This document shows, piece by piece, positions 34,047 to 42,315 of a stretch of 64,000 nucleotides of DNA; position 1 is the stretch's first letter; each line of letters begins with the position of its first letter. The notes under the pieces were generated by a model, which was not told where the DNA came from, searched no databases, and saw only the letters and a list, made by a program, of their open reading frames with translations. Both the position numbers and the translations under genes were made by a program. The stretch is from Achromobacter sp. HZ34 (GTDB lineage: Bacteria; Pseudomonadota; Gammaproteobacteria; Burkholderiales; Burkholderiaceae_B), in assembly GCF_002209485.1 (NCBI RefSeq), contig NZ_NJIX01000002.1:744001-808000 (forward strand), read 5' to 3'.

Positions 34047-34074
34047 CGGCCCCATGCGAAGAGACATGGGGCCG
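34047..34074. terminator. Hairpin downstream of DUF4148 copy 2
   Basis: CGGCCCCATG and CATGGGGCCG are perfect arms around a loop of eight bases, closely related to the terminator at 29643-29670. No T-run follows on the minus strand, so termination would be weaker. It lies between the ends of the convergent Bug gene and DUF4148 copy 2. Confidence 0.45.
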
Positions 34075-34139
34075 CGTTACTACATTGCGATGCGCGATCA
34101 GGTGGTTGTCGGTCAGCAGAACTTTCATCGACCGAGCTT

Positions 34140-34168
34140 GCGATCGCTGATCAGCGATCGCTGATCAG
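34140..34168. repeat. Tandem 14-mer forming a palindrome with two GCGATCGC cores
   Basis: CGATCGCTGATCAG occurs twice in tandem (34141-34154, 34155-34168), and 34140-34161 reads as a perfect 22-base palindrome containing GCGATCGC twice. It is found only in the 3' flank of DUF4148 copy 2, 12 bases past the stop codon. Confidence 0.6.
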
Positions 34169-34180
34169 GCGACCCCGCGA

Positions 34181-34504
34181 TCAGCCTTGGAACGGTACGT
34201 TATTCGTGTCACCGAAAGCGGTGGCGCCGGGCGTCTTCGCAACGTCGGCGGCGACTTGGGCACGCGACACGCTGGAATCGGCTTGGGCCGAGAACGCGAC
34301 GTTGTCGCTGTCACCGAAGGCAACCAGGCCTTCGTTCTTCGCTTGTTGCAGTTCGGCCTGAATCTGGGCACGGCTGGTCGAGTTGTCGACCTGGTTGTAG
34401 CTACCTTGGAAAGGCACGTTATCGATGTCGCCGCGGGGCGTGCCGGCTTGGGCGGCACCAATCAGGGCAAACGAAACGATGAGCGAGGTGGCGATGGTTT
34501 TCAT
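34181..34504 (-). CDS. DUF4148 secreted protein, copy 2
   Basis: A 107-residue exported protein starting MKTIATSLIVSF (34504). It differs from copy 3 by one residue (AFGDTNN versus AFGDSNN) and from copy 1 by five. Three N-V-x-F repeats and SRAQ helices as in copy 1. The leader is nearly identical to that of copy 3 for about 175 bases, then diverges at 34668, where unrelated sequence with the DUF3800 gene begins. Its 3' flank differs from the other two copies. Confidence 0.88.
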   Translation of the reverse strand: MKTIATSLIVSFALIGAAQAGTPRGDIDNVPFQGSYNQVDNSTSRAQIQAELQQAKNEGLVAFGDSDNVAFSAQADSSVSRAQVAADVAKTPGATAFGDTNNVPFQG

Positions 34505-34603
34505 GGCAGTTCTCCTAGTCCTAGTCAGTTGGGAGCAGACCTTGCCGGGTGATTCCGGGAGGTCTGTTGCTGTTCCCGATGACTGAATTCTGCGCTCGCA
34601 AGA

Positions 34604-34646
34604 CCTAGGGATAAACCCGCTATCCACCAAATGACCTTTCCAAAAA
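34604..34646 (-). promoter_or_regulatory. ECF-like two-box element upstream of DUF4148 copy 2
   Basis: Minus strand TTTTTGGAAAG-N16-CGGGTTTATCCCTAGG, with the CGGG box 115 bases before the start codon. Same boxes, spacing and distance as copy 3. Confidence 0.55.
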
Positions 34647-34773
34647 TCGTGGCAATGTGGCTATTGGCCCTATAAGTAGCGACTATCCGTGCCAGGCAAC
34701 GCGGCTGCCTTCGGTACGCTATGCCTCATTTGGTGGAATTTCTTGCAGAGGTGATTCGGGTTAGACTGGAGTC

Positions 34774-35679
34774 CTAAGTGGATTGGGGGTTCCCGGTCGG
34801 CGTCTTGGCCTCGGTGGGTACACCGGGGCCTTTCGCTTTCTGGGGCGGAAAAATTATCAATCCTGCGTCCTCGTACCCCGTGCCCACACGCAGGCGCCCG
34901 CCATCGCAGAAGAACTTCATCTTAAGCAAGGCGAACGCCTGGTTCGATTGCGTCGGCCGGATGTAGCTGAGACCTATGGGCCGGGCCACCAAATCGGCCA
35001 GTTGCAAGCCCACCAGATTGGCTTTTTTGTCTGCAAAGACAATGTCGAACGGCAAGGCTCGATTGCCAGGATGATTACCGGCGCAAATACGACGAAATTC
35101 GAGTTCCAACTGCGTGTCTTCTTTCCTTCCGCGGCACTCTACGACCACATACGTGGTAGCTTCAACTTGCCCTTTCTCCGCAAGAAAGCCGCACAACTTT
35201 TCCAGGCAGATGCCTAAAGCAATGTGATAGGGGTTGGAAACGGCTTCTGCCGTTCTGCTCACGCGAGCCTTGTCCACCACGCAGGCGATAAGAATGAAGT
35301 TGCTTGCTTCCATGATGGAAGTCAGATCGTTCATGAATGCCTCTCGCGTCGGGCGATGGACCAGGAATGAAAAGCTCCCCTTCTGCCTACGGATCTCGTT
35401 CTCGTGCAGGACCACACTGTCGTGACCAAAGTAGCTGAACTTCAACCTCTCGACGGCAGGAATAATTTTTTCCGCGTAGTGCCGTTTGTGAAAGATGCAC
35501 AATGCAAGAACAAAGACAGGATAGTCTTTGTCGACACTCACCAATGAATGATCGCCGCTTTCATCGACGTACACCACATAGTCACTGAAATGTCGACTTC
35601 GAGGATGGCAGGCACCAGATCCTGGCGCCATGGCCTGAGATGAATCAGAGGGTCTGTGCGAAGTGGCAGGCGCGCTCAC
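34774..35679 (-). CDS. DUF3800 domain protein
   Basis: A 301-residue protein; I keep the GTG at 35679 because GAGGTGAG precedes it, though ATG 35631 is possible. DYVVYVDESGDHSL is the N-terminal DUF3800 motif with its conserved aspartates, and DIVFADKKANLVGLQLADLVARPIG is the C-terminal one. The domain has an RNase H-like layout and is common on mobile and defence-associated loci; its activity is unproven. It stands alone between DUF4148 copies 2 and 3, and its base composition looks less GC-rich than its neighbours. Horizontal arrival is likely. Confidence 0.82.
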   Translation of the reverse strand: MSAPATSHRPSDSSQAMAPGSGACHPRSRHFSDYVVYVDESGDHSLVSVDKDYPVFVLALCIFHKRHYAEKIIPAVERLKFSYFGHDSVVLHENEIRRQKGSFSFLVHRPTREAFMNDLTSIMEASNFILIACVVDKARVSRTAEAVSNPYHIALGICLEKLCGFLAEKGQVEATTYVVVECRGRKEDTQLELEFRRICAGNHPGNRALPFDIVFADKKANLVGLQLADLVARPIGLSYIRPTQSNQAFALLKMKFFCDGGRLRVGTGYEDAGLIIFPPQKAKGPGVPTEAKTPTGNPQST

Positions 35680-36081
35680 CCTCTCACCTCGTCAACGGAA
35701 ACGGGGCGTCAAGGCAGAAACGCTTGTTGGAGAGGGCCATCGATAAATTGCGACCGTGGACATGGCGTTCACCTGAAGACGGTCCGCCGGTCGAGTGTCT
35801 GAGGTAACCCTGAGTCGATCTTGCGCTGATTCGGTTCCAAGCCGCAACTCCAGTTTTTCCAGAACACAGAAATAAAACGACCCCGGGGCCAGAAGACCCG
35901 GGGTCGTCATACCGCATCGAGAGGACATCCTGAACTGCGTCCCGCCTCTCGCCGGGAAACCCGTCAGGCCAGCACGCCTGGCGAGCCGGACTTTCATTCG
36001 GACCGCGCTCATGCGCGCGGTTTGCTCACAGCAGGCTAGGCCCGTAGGCTGCCTGTCGAGTTGTTCACTGCAATCCTGCGA
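35680..36081. other. Intergenic region with DUF4148 3' flank repeat copy 2
   Basis: No gene is supported. Bases 35878-35906 hold a terminator and 35917-36028 repeat the 3' flank of DUF4148 copy 1. The first 200 bases, upstream of the DUF3800 gene, should carry that gene's promoter, but I see no convincing boxes. Confidence 0.5.
35872..35906 (-). terminator. Rho-independent terminator, minus strand (DUF4148 copy 3)
   Basis: On the minus strand CGACCCCGGG pairs with CCCGGGGTCG and is followed by TTTTATT. It lies about 180 bases downstream of DUF4148 copy 3, in the same relative position as the terminator at 29636. Confidence 0.7.
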
Positions 36082-36405
36082 TCAGCCTTGGAACGGTACG
36101 TTGTTCGAGTCACCGAAGGCAGTGGCGCCGGGCGTCTTCGCAACGTCGGCAGCAACTTGGGCACGCGACACGCTGGAATCGGCTTGGGCCGAGAACGCGA
36201 CGTTGTCGCTGTCACCGAAGGCAACCAGGCCTTCGTTTTTCGCTTGTTGCAGTTCGGCTTGAATCTGGGCACGGCTGGTCGAGTTGTCGACCTGGTTGTA
36301 GCTACCTTGGAAAGGCACGTTATCGATGTCGCCGCGGGGCGTGCCGGCTTGGGCGGCACCAATCAGGGCAAACGAAACGATGAGCGAGGTGGCGATGGTT
36401 TTCAT
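36082..36405 (-). CDS. DUF4148 secreted protein, copy 3
   Basis: A 107-residue exported protein starting MKTIATSLIVSFALIGAAQAG (36405). Almost identical to copy 2 and four residues from copy 1. Mature region with DIDNVPFQG, DSDNVAFSA and DSNNVPFQG. Its 5' flank matches copies 1 and 2; its 3' flank (terminator plus 110 bases) matches copy 1 only. This mosaic pattern points to gene conversion among the copies. Confidence 0.88.
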   Translation of the reverse strand: MKTIATSLIVSFALIGAAQAGTPRGDIDNVPFQGSYNQVDNSTSRAQIQAELQQAKNEGLVAFGDSDNVAFSAQADSSVSRAQVAADVAKTPGATAFGDSNNVPFQG

Positions 36406-36504
36406 GGCAGTTCTCCTAGTCCTAGTCAGTTGGGAGCAGACCTTGCCGGGTAATTCCGGGAGGTCTGTTGCTGTTCCCGATGACTGAATTCTGCGCTCGC
36501 AAGA

Positions 36505-36547
36505 CCTAGGGATAAACCCGCTATCCACCAAATGACCTTTCCAAAAA
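36505..36547 (-). promoter_or_regulatory. ECF-like two-box element upstream of DUF4148 copy 3
   Basis: Minus strand TTTTTGGAAAG-N16-CGGGTTTATCCCTAGG, the CGGG box 115 bases before the start codon. The repeat continues upstream into the 3' end of the AbiEii-like fragment at 36608. Confidence 0.55.
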
Positions 36548-36607
36548 TCGTGGCAATGTGGCTATTGCACTCATAAGCAACACCTATTGATGCCTACCGC
36601 CAGCTGT

Positions 36608-36790
36608 TTAGGTCGCCAGTAAAGCCAGTGAGTTCAGCTGCACCTCCAGGTCCTGCATGGATCCGAGCACCTCTGCGAGATCCGGCAAGGGTCCAAAGAT
36701 CACGGTGCCCATGGCCTCATAATCACGCGCGAGTGCGTCGCGCATCGCAGTTGACGGGGATAAGGTCAATGAGCCACGCCTGGCATTCAC
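36608..36790 (-). pseudogene. C-terminal fragment resembling an AbiEii/AbiGii nucleotidyltransferase toxin
   Basis: Sixty residues (TAMRDALARDYEAMGTVIFG, PDLAEVLGSMQDLEVQLN) resemble the C-terminal helices of AbiEii-like nucleotidyltransferases, toxins of type IV toxin-antitoxin systems. The catalytic N-terminal domain is missing and no AbiEi antitoxin is present. The last residues (LALLAT) belong to the duplicated sequence shared with the flavin reductase end, so the fragment was probably trimmed by repeat recombination. Assignment rests on a short match. Nothing else is recognised between 36791 and 37017. Confidence 0.45.
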
Positions 36791-37017
36791 GTTGCCCGGT
36801 TACGGGCAATCGCCTGGACAACCGCCTTGTAGCCAGAAGACGTGACGCGCTGCATCAGCCAGAACCACCGGCGGCGGCAGGGCGGGCAACAGAGGATATG
36901 ATGGTGGCCACGCGGGCACGCACGTGCGCACCCGCAACGACCACCGCCCCCGCTTCAGGCAGAACCGCTAGTGCAACAGGCGAAGCTTTTGCCCGAAATC
37001 TCACCAAAAGGCCGACC

Positions 37018-37296
37018 ATGAAAACGATTACCGTCGAAGCACTGTTCGGGAAGCTCACGGCGCAGACGTCGTTGATCTCGTCGCTGATACGCGTATTGCC
37101 GCTGGATGCGCTGCGCACGCTGGAGGCGGAGTTGATGCGCGAGGCCCAGAAAGCCAAGGTCTACCTGGTCGGCCAGGCCGTTTCCGCGGAGGTGTTGGAA
37201 AACCACGACCAGCAAACCGCGGCAAACCTTGCGCTGGTGCGCGAGGTTTGCACGCAGAAAGAGTATCAGCGCCCTTCCGATAACGGCGGCGGCTGA
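37018..37296 (+). CDS. Small hypothetical protein
   Basis: A 92-residue protein starting MKTITVEALFGKLTAQTSL (37018), preceded by AAAAGG. It is predicted helical and soluble (PLDALRTLEAELMREAQKAKVYLVGQAV), with no signal peptide and no recognised domain. It ends ten bases before the convergent Bug gene. It could be an accessory gene of the DUF4148/DUF3800 locus. Confidence 0.5.
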   Translation: MKTITVEALFGKLTAQTSLISSLIRVLPLDALRTLEAELMREAQKAKVYLVGQAVSAEVLENHDQQTAANLALVREVCTQKEYQRPSDNGGG

Positions 37297-37306
37297 ACCA
37301 ACACGA

Positions 37307-38290
37307 TCAATCCAACGTCACCCCCGCATCCTTCACCACCTTCGCCCAGCGCGTAATCTCGCTATCGACAAAGGCGCCGAAGGCCGGGCCGCTCAGGTCC
37401 GGAACATCAGAACCATTGCTGGCCCATTGCTCCTTGAGCTTGGGCGTGTTCAAGGCAACCTTCACCTCGCGAATCATGCGGTCGATCGCCGGTTGCGGTG
37501 TCCCCTTGGGTGCCCATAAGGCATACCAGGTCGACACCTCGAAATGCTTCACGCCCGCCTCGGCCGCCGTCGGTACGTCCGGGAAACTGGGCGAACGCTG
37601 CGCCGAAGCCACCGCCAAGGGCTTGATGGTGCCCGCCCGTATCTGCTGGGCCGACGATCCCAAGCCATCGAAGGCCAGATCCACCTGCCCGCCCATCAAG
37701 GCCGACATCATGGGCCCGGCGCCCTGGTAAGGCACATCCACCAGATCTATCCCCGTCTGCATGGCAAACAATTCGCCCGCCAGGTGATGCGTGCTGCCCT
37801 TGCCCGCAGTGCCGAAATTGATCTGCCCCGGCCGCGCCTTGGCGTAGGCGATGAACTCCTGCAGCGTCTTGACGGGCAGCTTGCCGGTGTTGATGACCAC
37901 CACCTGCGGCGGCTGCGCCAACAAGGCCACCGGCACGAAATCCTTCTGGATGTCGTAGCTGAGCTGCTTGTACAAGGAAGGCGCCAGGGCATGATGCGCG
38001 CCACCCATGAAGAAGGTGTAGCCATCGGGCCTGGCCTTGGCTGCCACGCCCGCGCCCACCGTGCCGCCGGCGCCACCCTTGTTGTCGATGACCACGGCGT
38101 GGCCCATCTGCTGCGTCAATTGCGCCGACAACGGTCGCGCGAAAGTATCGGTGCCGCCGCCCGCGGGGAACGGCACGATGATGGTGACGGGTCGGTCCGG
38201 CCAGTCGGCCCGCGCCGACTGGGGAACGATCGATGCCGCGACCGCGGCCGCCACGGCGGCACACGCCGCGATGCTGTTTCGAAGCTTCAT
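37307..38290 (-). CDS. Bug-family substrate-binding protein downstream of the malonate genes
   Basis: The start MKLRNSIAACAAVAAAVAASIV (38290) opens a signal peptide ending near QSARA; the upstream frame is not credible. Bug signature: WPDRPVTIIVPFPAGGGTDTFAR and VIDNKGGAGGTVGAGVA. The 327-residue protein lies 224 bases after the MatB-like gene on the same strand and may be transcribed with it. A carboxylate such as malonate is a reasonable but unproven ligand. The spacer holds two direct TGACGTTGA repeats (about 38428-38455). Confidence 0.9.
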   Translation of the reverse strand: MKLRNSIAACAAVAAAVAASIVPQSARADWPDRPVTIIVPFPAGGGTDTFARPLSAQLTQQMGHAVVIDNKGGAGGTVGAGVAAKARPDGYTFFMGGAHHALAPSLYKQLSYDIQKDFVPVALLAQPPQVVVINTGKLPVKTLQEFIAYAKARPGQINFGTAGKGSTHHLAGELFAMQTGIDLVDVPYQGAGPMMSALMGGQVDLAFDGLGSSAQQIRAGTIKPLAVASAQRSPSFPDVPTAAEAGVKHFEVSTWYALWAPKGTPQPAIDRMIREVKVALNTPKLKEQWASNGSDVPDLSGPAFGAFVDSEITRWAKVVKDAGVTLD

Positions 38291-38514
38291 GTCTCTCCTC
38301 CCGATGCTGCGTAGGATGGGCAATAACCCATCGGTTGTGACAGCGCCATGCGGGCCGTCGTTATTACTGTTCTTACGCAAACCACCTTGGCGATATTTTT
38401 CTGGCGCATCCTCCTGTTGCATCACAATGACGTTGATCACACTGACGTTGAATCACGCTCCGGCGCCACCCGGCCGGCACGAGGCCAGCCGGGCGGCAGG
38501 ATCAACGCCCGCCG

Positions 38515-40056
38515 TCACCCTTGCCCGTACGTATCCCGCAACACGTTCTTCTGTACCTTGCCCATGGTGTTGCGCGGCAACTGATCGGCAACATGGATCC
38601 GCTTGGGCACCTTGAAGTTGGCGATCCGAGTCTTCAATTCCGTCTGCATGGCGGCCGGATCCAGATTGGCCCCCGCGCGCGGCACCACCACCGCGACCAC
38701 GGCCTCGCCAAAGTCCACATGCGGCACACCAATGACAGCGGATTCCGCCACCCCCGGCATTTCATCGATGATGCTCTCGATTTCCTTGGGATAGACATTG
38801 AACCCGCCGGAAATGATCAGGTCCTTGCTGCGCCCGACGATGGACAGATAATCGACCGGAATCGGATGCCCGGCCGCCTCGCCGCCCCAGCGGCCGACGT
38901 CGCCGGTCTTGAACCAGCGATCCTCGGTGAACTCTTCGGCCGTCTTCTCCGGCATACGCCAGTAGCCTGAAAACACGTTCGGACCGCGCACCTGCACATT
39001 GCCGATCTCCCCCGGCGGCAAGGCCACCCCCTTGTCGTTGACCACCCGCACGTCCACGCCCGGCAAGGCCGGCCCCACGGTGCCACCCACGCGCGGCCCC
39101 AGCACGGCGTCGTAGGGATTGGACGTCAGCATGACGGTCTCGCTCATGCCGTAGCGTTCCAGGATGGTATGGCCGGTGCGCGTCTGGAATTCGTTGAAGG
39201 TCTCGGTCAGCAGCGGTGCCGAACCGCTGATGAACAGGCGCATGCGGGCGCAGGCTTCGCGCGTGAAGCGCGCATCGGCCAGCAGCCGCACATAGTAGGT
39301 GGGCACGCCCATCATCACCGTGCTTTGCGGCAGGTAATGCAAGGCCTGCTCGATGTCCAGCTTGGGCAGCCAGATCATCTTCGCGCCAGCCAGCAGGGCG
39401 CCGTGCGACGCCACGAACAAGCCGTGCACATGGAAGATGGGCAGCATGTGCAGCAGTACATCGTCGCTACGCCAGCCCCAGTACTCATTGAGCGTGCGCG
39501 CATTCGCCGCCAGATTGCCGTGCGACAGCATGGCCCCCTTGCTGCGGCCGGTCGTGCCCGACGTGTACAGAATGGCGGCCAGGTCGGCGGCATCGCGCTG
39601 CACCGTGCGGAAGGTCTGCGGCTGCGTGGCGGCGGCCTGCAGCAGCGTGCCGGTACGGTCTTCGTCCAATGTGTATACGTGCGCCGCGCCCGTCTTGTCG
39701 GCCAGCTTGCGCACCCACGCTTCATTGGCACTGGCGCACACCACCACGTCAGGCTCGGCATTGCCCAGGAAATATTCGATCTCCGCTTCGCGGTAGGCCG
39801 TGTTCAGCGGCAGATAGACCAGCCCGGCACGCAGCGTGGCCAGGTACAGCAACAGCGCCTCCGGCGACTTCTCCACCTGCACGGCCACGCGAGCGCCCTT
39901 GGGCAAGTCGAGCGATTTCAGCAGATTGGCCAGGCAGGCGCTGGCGCGATCGATGTCATCCCAGGTGTAACGCAGCGTCGGCGTCTCCAGGGCCACTAAT
40001 CCGCGGTCTTGCGGGAAACCCGCCTCCAGCACGGCATACAGATTGGCATTACTCAC
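38515..40056 (-). CDS. matB: Malonyl-CoA synthetase-like acyl-CoA ligase (MatB-like)
   Basis: A 513-residue adenylate-forming enzyme. The P-loop-like AMP-binding motif is ILYTSGTTGRSKGAMLSHGN, the A5 region is ERYGMSETVM, the hinge aspartate is in WFKTGDVGRW, and the catalytic lysine lies in the final PRNTMGKVQKNVLR. The opening NLYAVLEAGFP and the IFHVHGLFVA region are typical of MatB, which ligates malonate to CoA. It follows genes for malonyl-CoA decarboxylase and an enoyl-CoA hydratase, which supports the malonate assignment. The start lies six bases after the hydratase stop. Confidence 0.87.
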   Translation of the reverse strand: MSNANLYAVLEAGFPQDRGLVALETPTLRYTWDDIDRASACLANLLKSLDLPKGARVAVQVEKSPEALLLYLATLRAGLVYLPLNTAYREAEIEYFLGNAEPDVVVCASANEAWVRKLADKTGAAHVYTLDEDRTGTLLQAAATQPQTFRTVQRDAADLAAILYTSGTTGRSKGAMLSHGNLAANARTLNEYWGWRSDDVLLHMLPIFHVHGLFVASHGALLAGAKMIWLPKLDIEQALHYLPQSTVMMGVPTYYVRLLADARFTREACARMRLFISGSAPLLTETFNEFQTRTGHTILERYGMSETVMLTSNPYDAVLGPRVGGTVGPALPGVDVRVVNDKGVALPPGEIGNVQVRGPNVFSGYWRMPEKTAEEFTEDRWFKTGDVGRWGGEAAGHPIPVDYLSIVGRSKDLIISGGFNVYPKEIESIIDEMPGVAESAVIGVPHVDFGEAVVAVVVPRAGANLDPAAMQTELKTRIANFKVPKRIHVADQLPRNTMGKVQKNVLRDTYGQG

Positions 40057-40061
40057 CGTCT

Positions 40062-40943
40062 TCAGTCTCCGGAAAATGTTGGTTCTTCACCTGCCAGGAA
40101 GGCACGCACGCCTTCCCGATGATCATGGCTGTCAGCGTAGGAAAAAAAGCCAGGATATTCTTTTTCTTGCAAGGGTTCACCACGCGCCAGCCGGCGCAGG
40201 GTCCGCTTGTTGATGCGCGCCGCCAGCGGGGCGCCGCGCAGGATACGGGCAGCGCATTCCTGGGTCGCAGCGGTCACCTCGGCATCGGCCACCACCCGGG
40301 TCAACAGGCCCAGCGCATGCGCCTCGGCGGCGTCGACGATGCGGCCTTCGAGCAGCAGCGCCAGGGTCGCGGCGGGCCCGGCCAGGGCCAGCAGGCCCTG
40401 CATTTCGTCGGGCGCCATGGGAAAACCAAGGCGGTTGATGGGTACGCCGAAGCGCGCCGACGCACCGGCGATACGCAGATCGCACTGGCTGGCGATTTCC
40501 AGGCCTCCACCCACGCAGACGCCTTCGATGCTGGCCACCACCGGATGGGGGCAGTCGGCGATCGCGCGCAGGGTGGGCGCCAGGATATTGCGGTGGTAAT
40601 TCTGCACCGCGGCGCTATCGCCCCGCTCCTGGGGAAATTCACGGATGTCGGCGCCAGCAGCGAAATTTCCACCCGCGCCCGCGACGATCACGCAGCGCAC
40701 AGACAGATCCGCCGCCAGCTCGCCGAATACCTGCCCCAACTGCCGCCACATGGCGACGGTGATGGCGTTCATCCGCCCAGGATGATCCAGGGTGACGAAG
40801 GCGATTGCGCCGTCGCGCTCATACCGCACTTGCCCGGACGCGGACCGAGCGTGGGGGGCGGCCCCAGGCTGGGCCTCAGCCCCGCGCAGGGTCCGAGCCT
40901 GAGGCCCGGCCCCTGACGCGGGCGGCGATGACGCTGCGGACAT
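40062..40943 (-). CDS. Enoyl-CoA hydratase/isomerase family protein
   Basis: I prefer ATG 40943, preceded by GGGGAGA and 13 bases after the decarboxylase stop, giving 293 residues. The first ~35 are Ala/Pro-rich and variable. The crotonase fold follows: VTLDHPGRMNAITVAMW, the oxyanion segment AAGADIREF, and VVASIEGVCVGGGLEIASQCDLRIAG. One catalytic glutamate position is proline or alanine here (LGFPMAPDEM), so the exact reaction is uncertain. It is sandwiched between malonyl-CoA decarboxylase and MatB; its role there is not obvious. Confidence 0.85.
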   Translation of the reverse strand: MSAASSPPASGAGPQARTLRGAEAQPGAAPHARSASGQVRYERDGAIAFVTLDHPGRMNAITVAMWRQLGQVFGELAADLSVRCVIVAGAGGNFAAGADIREFPQERGDSAAVQNYHRNILAPTLRAIADCPHPVVASIEGVCVGGGLEIASQCDLRIAGASARFGVPINRLGFPMAPDEMQGLLALAGPAATLALLLEGRIVDAAEAHALGLLTRVVADAEVTAATQECAARILRGAPLAARINKRTLRRLARGEPLQEKEYPGFFSYADSHDHREGVRAFLAGEEPTFSGD

Positions 40944-40956
40944 GCGATCTCCCCAC

Positions 40957-42315
40957 TCAGGACATGCGCGCGATGGCGCGGCTGATGGCGGGCTTGCCCT
41001 CACCCAACCGGGTCAGATTGTCGTCCAAGGCGTCCAATTCGTACAGATAGTTCACCATCATCGCCGAGGATTGCGCCAGCCCCTTGCTCGACCGGTCCGC
41101 GCCCCAGTTCAGGCGCTCGATGCGGGCACCGTTGCCCAGATGGAAGCGCGCCACTGGATCCACGGGCTGGCCGTTCTTGATCGACTGCAGATAGTGCACT
41201 GCCAGCTTGTGCCCGGCCCGCCGCACGGTCTCCGACCCCGCCCCCGTGCCGGCCCGGCTCAGGCGCGCCACCCAGCGCGCGCCGTCGGGCACGCGTTGGC
41301 GGGGACGTTCGCGCGTCTTGTCGCGCACGATGGCCTCCACCGCCTCGGCGTCCAGCTTGCCCAGCCATTCGTTGAAACCGGGGATGGGCGACAAGGTGGC
41401 GAAGGACTTCAGCTTGGGCAGGTCATCCACCAGCGCATCGATGACCCGCTTGAGCAGGAAATTGCCGAAGCTGATGCCGCGCAGGCCTGGCTGCGTATTG
41501 GAGATGGAATAGAAAATCGCCCAACGTGCCTTGTCCAGGTTCTGCGCCGGCTGGCGCGCGTCCAGCAAGGCCTGCACGTTATCGGCCATCTGCGTGGCGA
41601 AGGCCACTTCGACAAAGATCAGCGGCGTATCCGGCATCTGCGGATGGAAATAGGCATAGCAGCGGCGATCTTCCGCGACCCGGCGCTTGAGGTCATCCCA
41701 GGACTGGATCTCGTGCACTGCCTCGTAGATGATCAGCTTTTCCAGCAGGGACGCGGGGCTGTCCCAGGTCAGGCGGCGCAGTTCCAGCAGGCCCACGTCG
41801 AACCATGCCGACAGCAGGCCCTCCAGCGTCTTGTCCAGGGCCGGCAGGCCGCTGACCTGCTTGCGCCAGCGCAGCATGTCGGCGCGCAGGCTGACCAGGA
41901 AGCGCAGACCGTCGGGCTGGTTGTTGAAGCGGCGGAACACGCGCGCGGCGGGCTCGCCATCGGGCTGGCCGGCGGGTTGGCAGGCAGCCAGCATGGTCAG
42001 CATGGCGCGCCGCCCCTTGGCGTCGGCCGCCGTATAGCTCTGGCACCAGGCGGCCGCCAGGCGGTTGGCCGCGACATCGGTCGAGCGCGCGGCGAACAGC
42101 GGCAGCAGTGCATCGGTGCTGGGGAAACGATCGCGCTCCCACAGCCGCACCAGGCGCGCCATCAGACCGGCCTCGGCGCCCACCTCCTGGACGGTGGCGG
42201 CGTCCTGCGCGGTGGGGGCAGGCACGGTAGCAACCCCGCTGTTGCGCGCCGGCGTGAGGGCATTGTCAGACGTGCGCGCGGCGCGCACGGGGGCTTGCAC
42301 TTGCGGATCGTTCAT
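40957..42315 (-). CDS. matA: Malonyl-CoA decarboxylase
   Basis: A 452-residue enzyme converting malonyl-CoA to acetyl-CoA and CO2. The catalytic-domain sequences FVEVAFATQMADNVQALL, AIFYSISNTQPGLRGISFGNFLLKRV and FHLGNGARIERLNWGADRSSKGLAQS match the GNAT-like domain, with the catalytic Ser in the SISN-type motif and a His in FHLGNGA. The N-terminus to about residue 170 is helical. Its start overlaps the GntR gene end by 50 bases in another frame. With MatB it forms the malonate to acetyl-CoA path. Confidence 0.93.
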   Translation of the reverse strand: MNDPQVQAPVRAARTSDNALTPARNSGVATVPAPTAQDAATVQEVGAEAGLMARLVRLWERDRFPSTDALLPLFAARSTDVAANRLAAAWCQSYTAADAKGRRAMLTMLAACQPAGQPDGEPAARVFRRFNNQPDGLRFLVSLRADMLRWRKQVSGLPALDKTLEGLLSAWFDVGLLELRRLTWDSPASLLEKLIIYEAVHEIQSWDDLKRRVAEDRRCYAYFHPQMPDTPLIFVEVAFATQMADNVQALLDARQPAQNLDKARWAIFYSISNTQPGLRGISFGNFLLKRVIDALVDDLPKLKSFATLSPIPGFNEWLGKLDAEAVEAIVRDKTRERPRQRVPDGARWVARLSRAGTGAGSETVRRAGHKLAVHYLQSIKNGQPVDPVARFHLGNGARIERLNWGADRSSKGLAQSSAMMVNYLYELDALDDNLTRLGEGKPAISRAIARMS

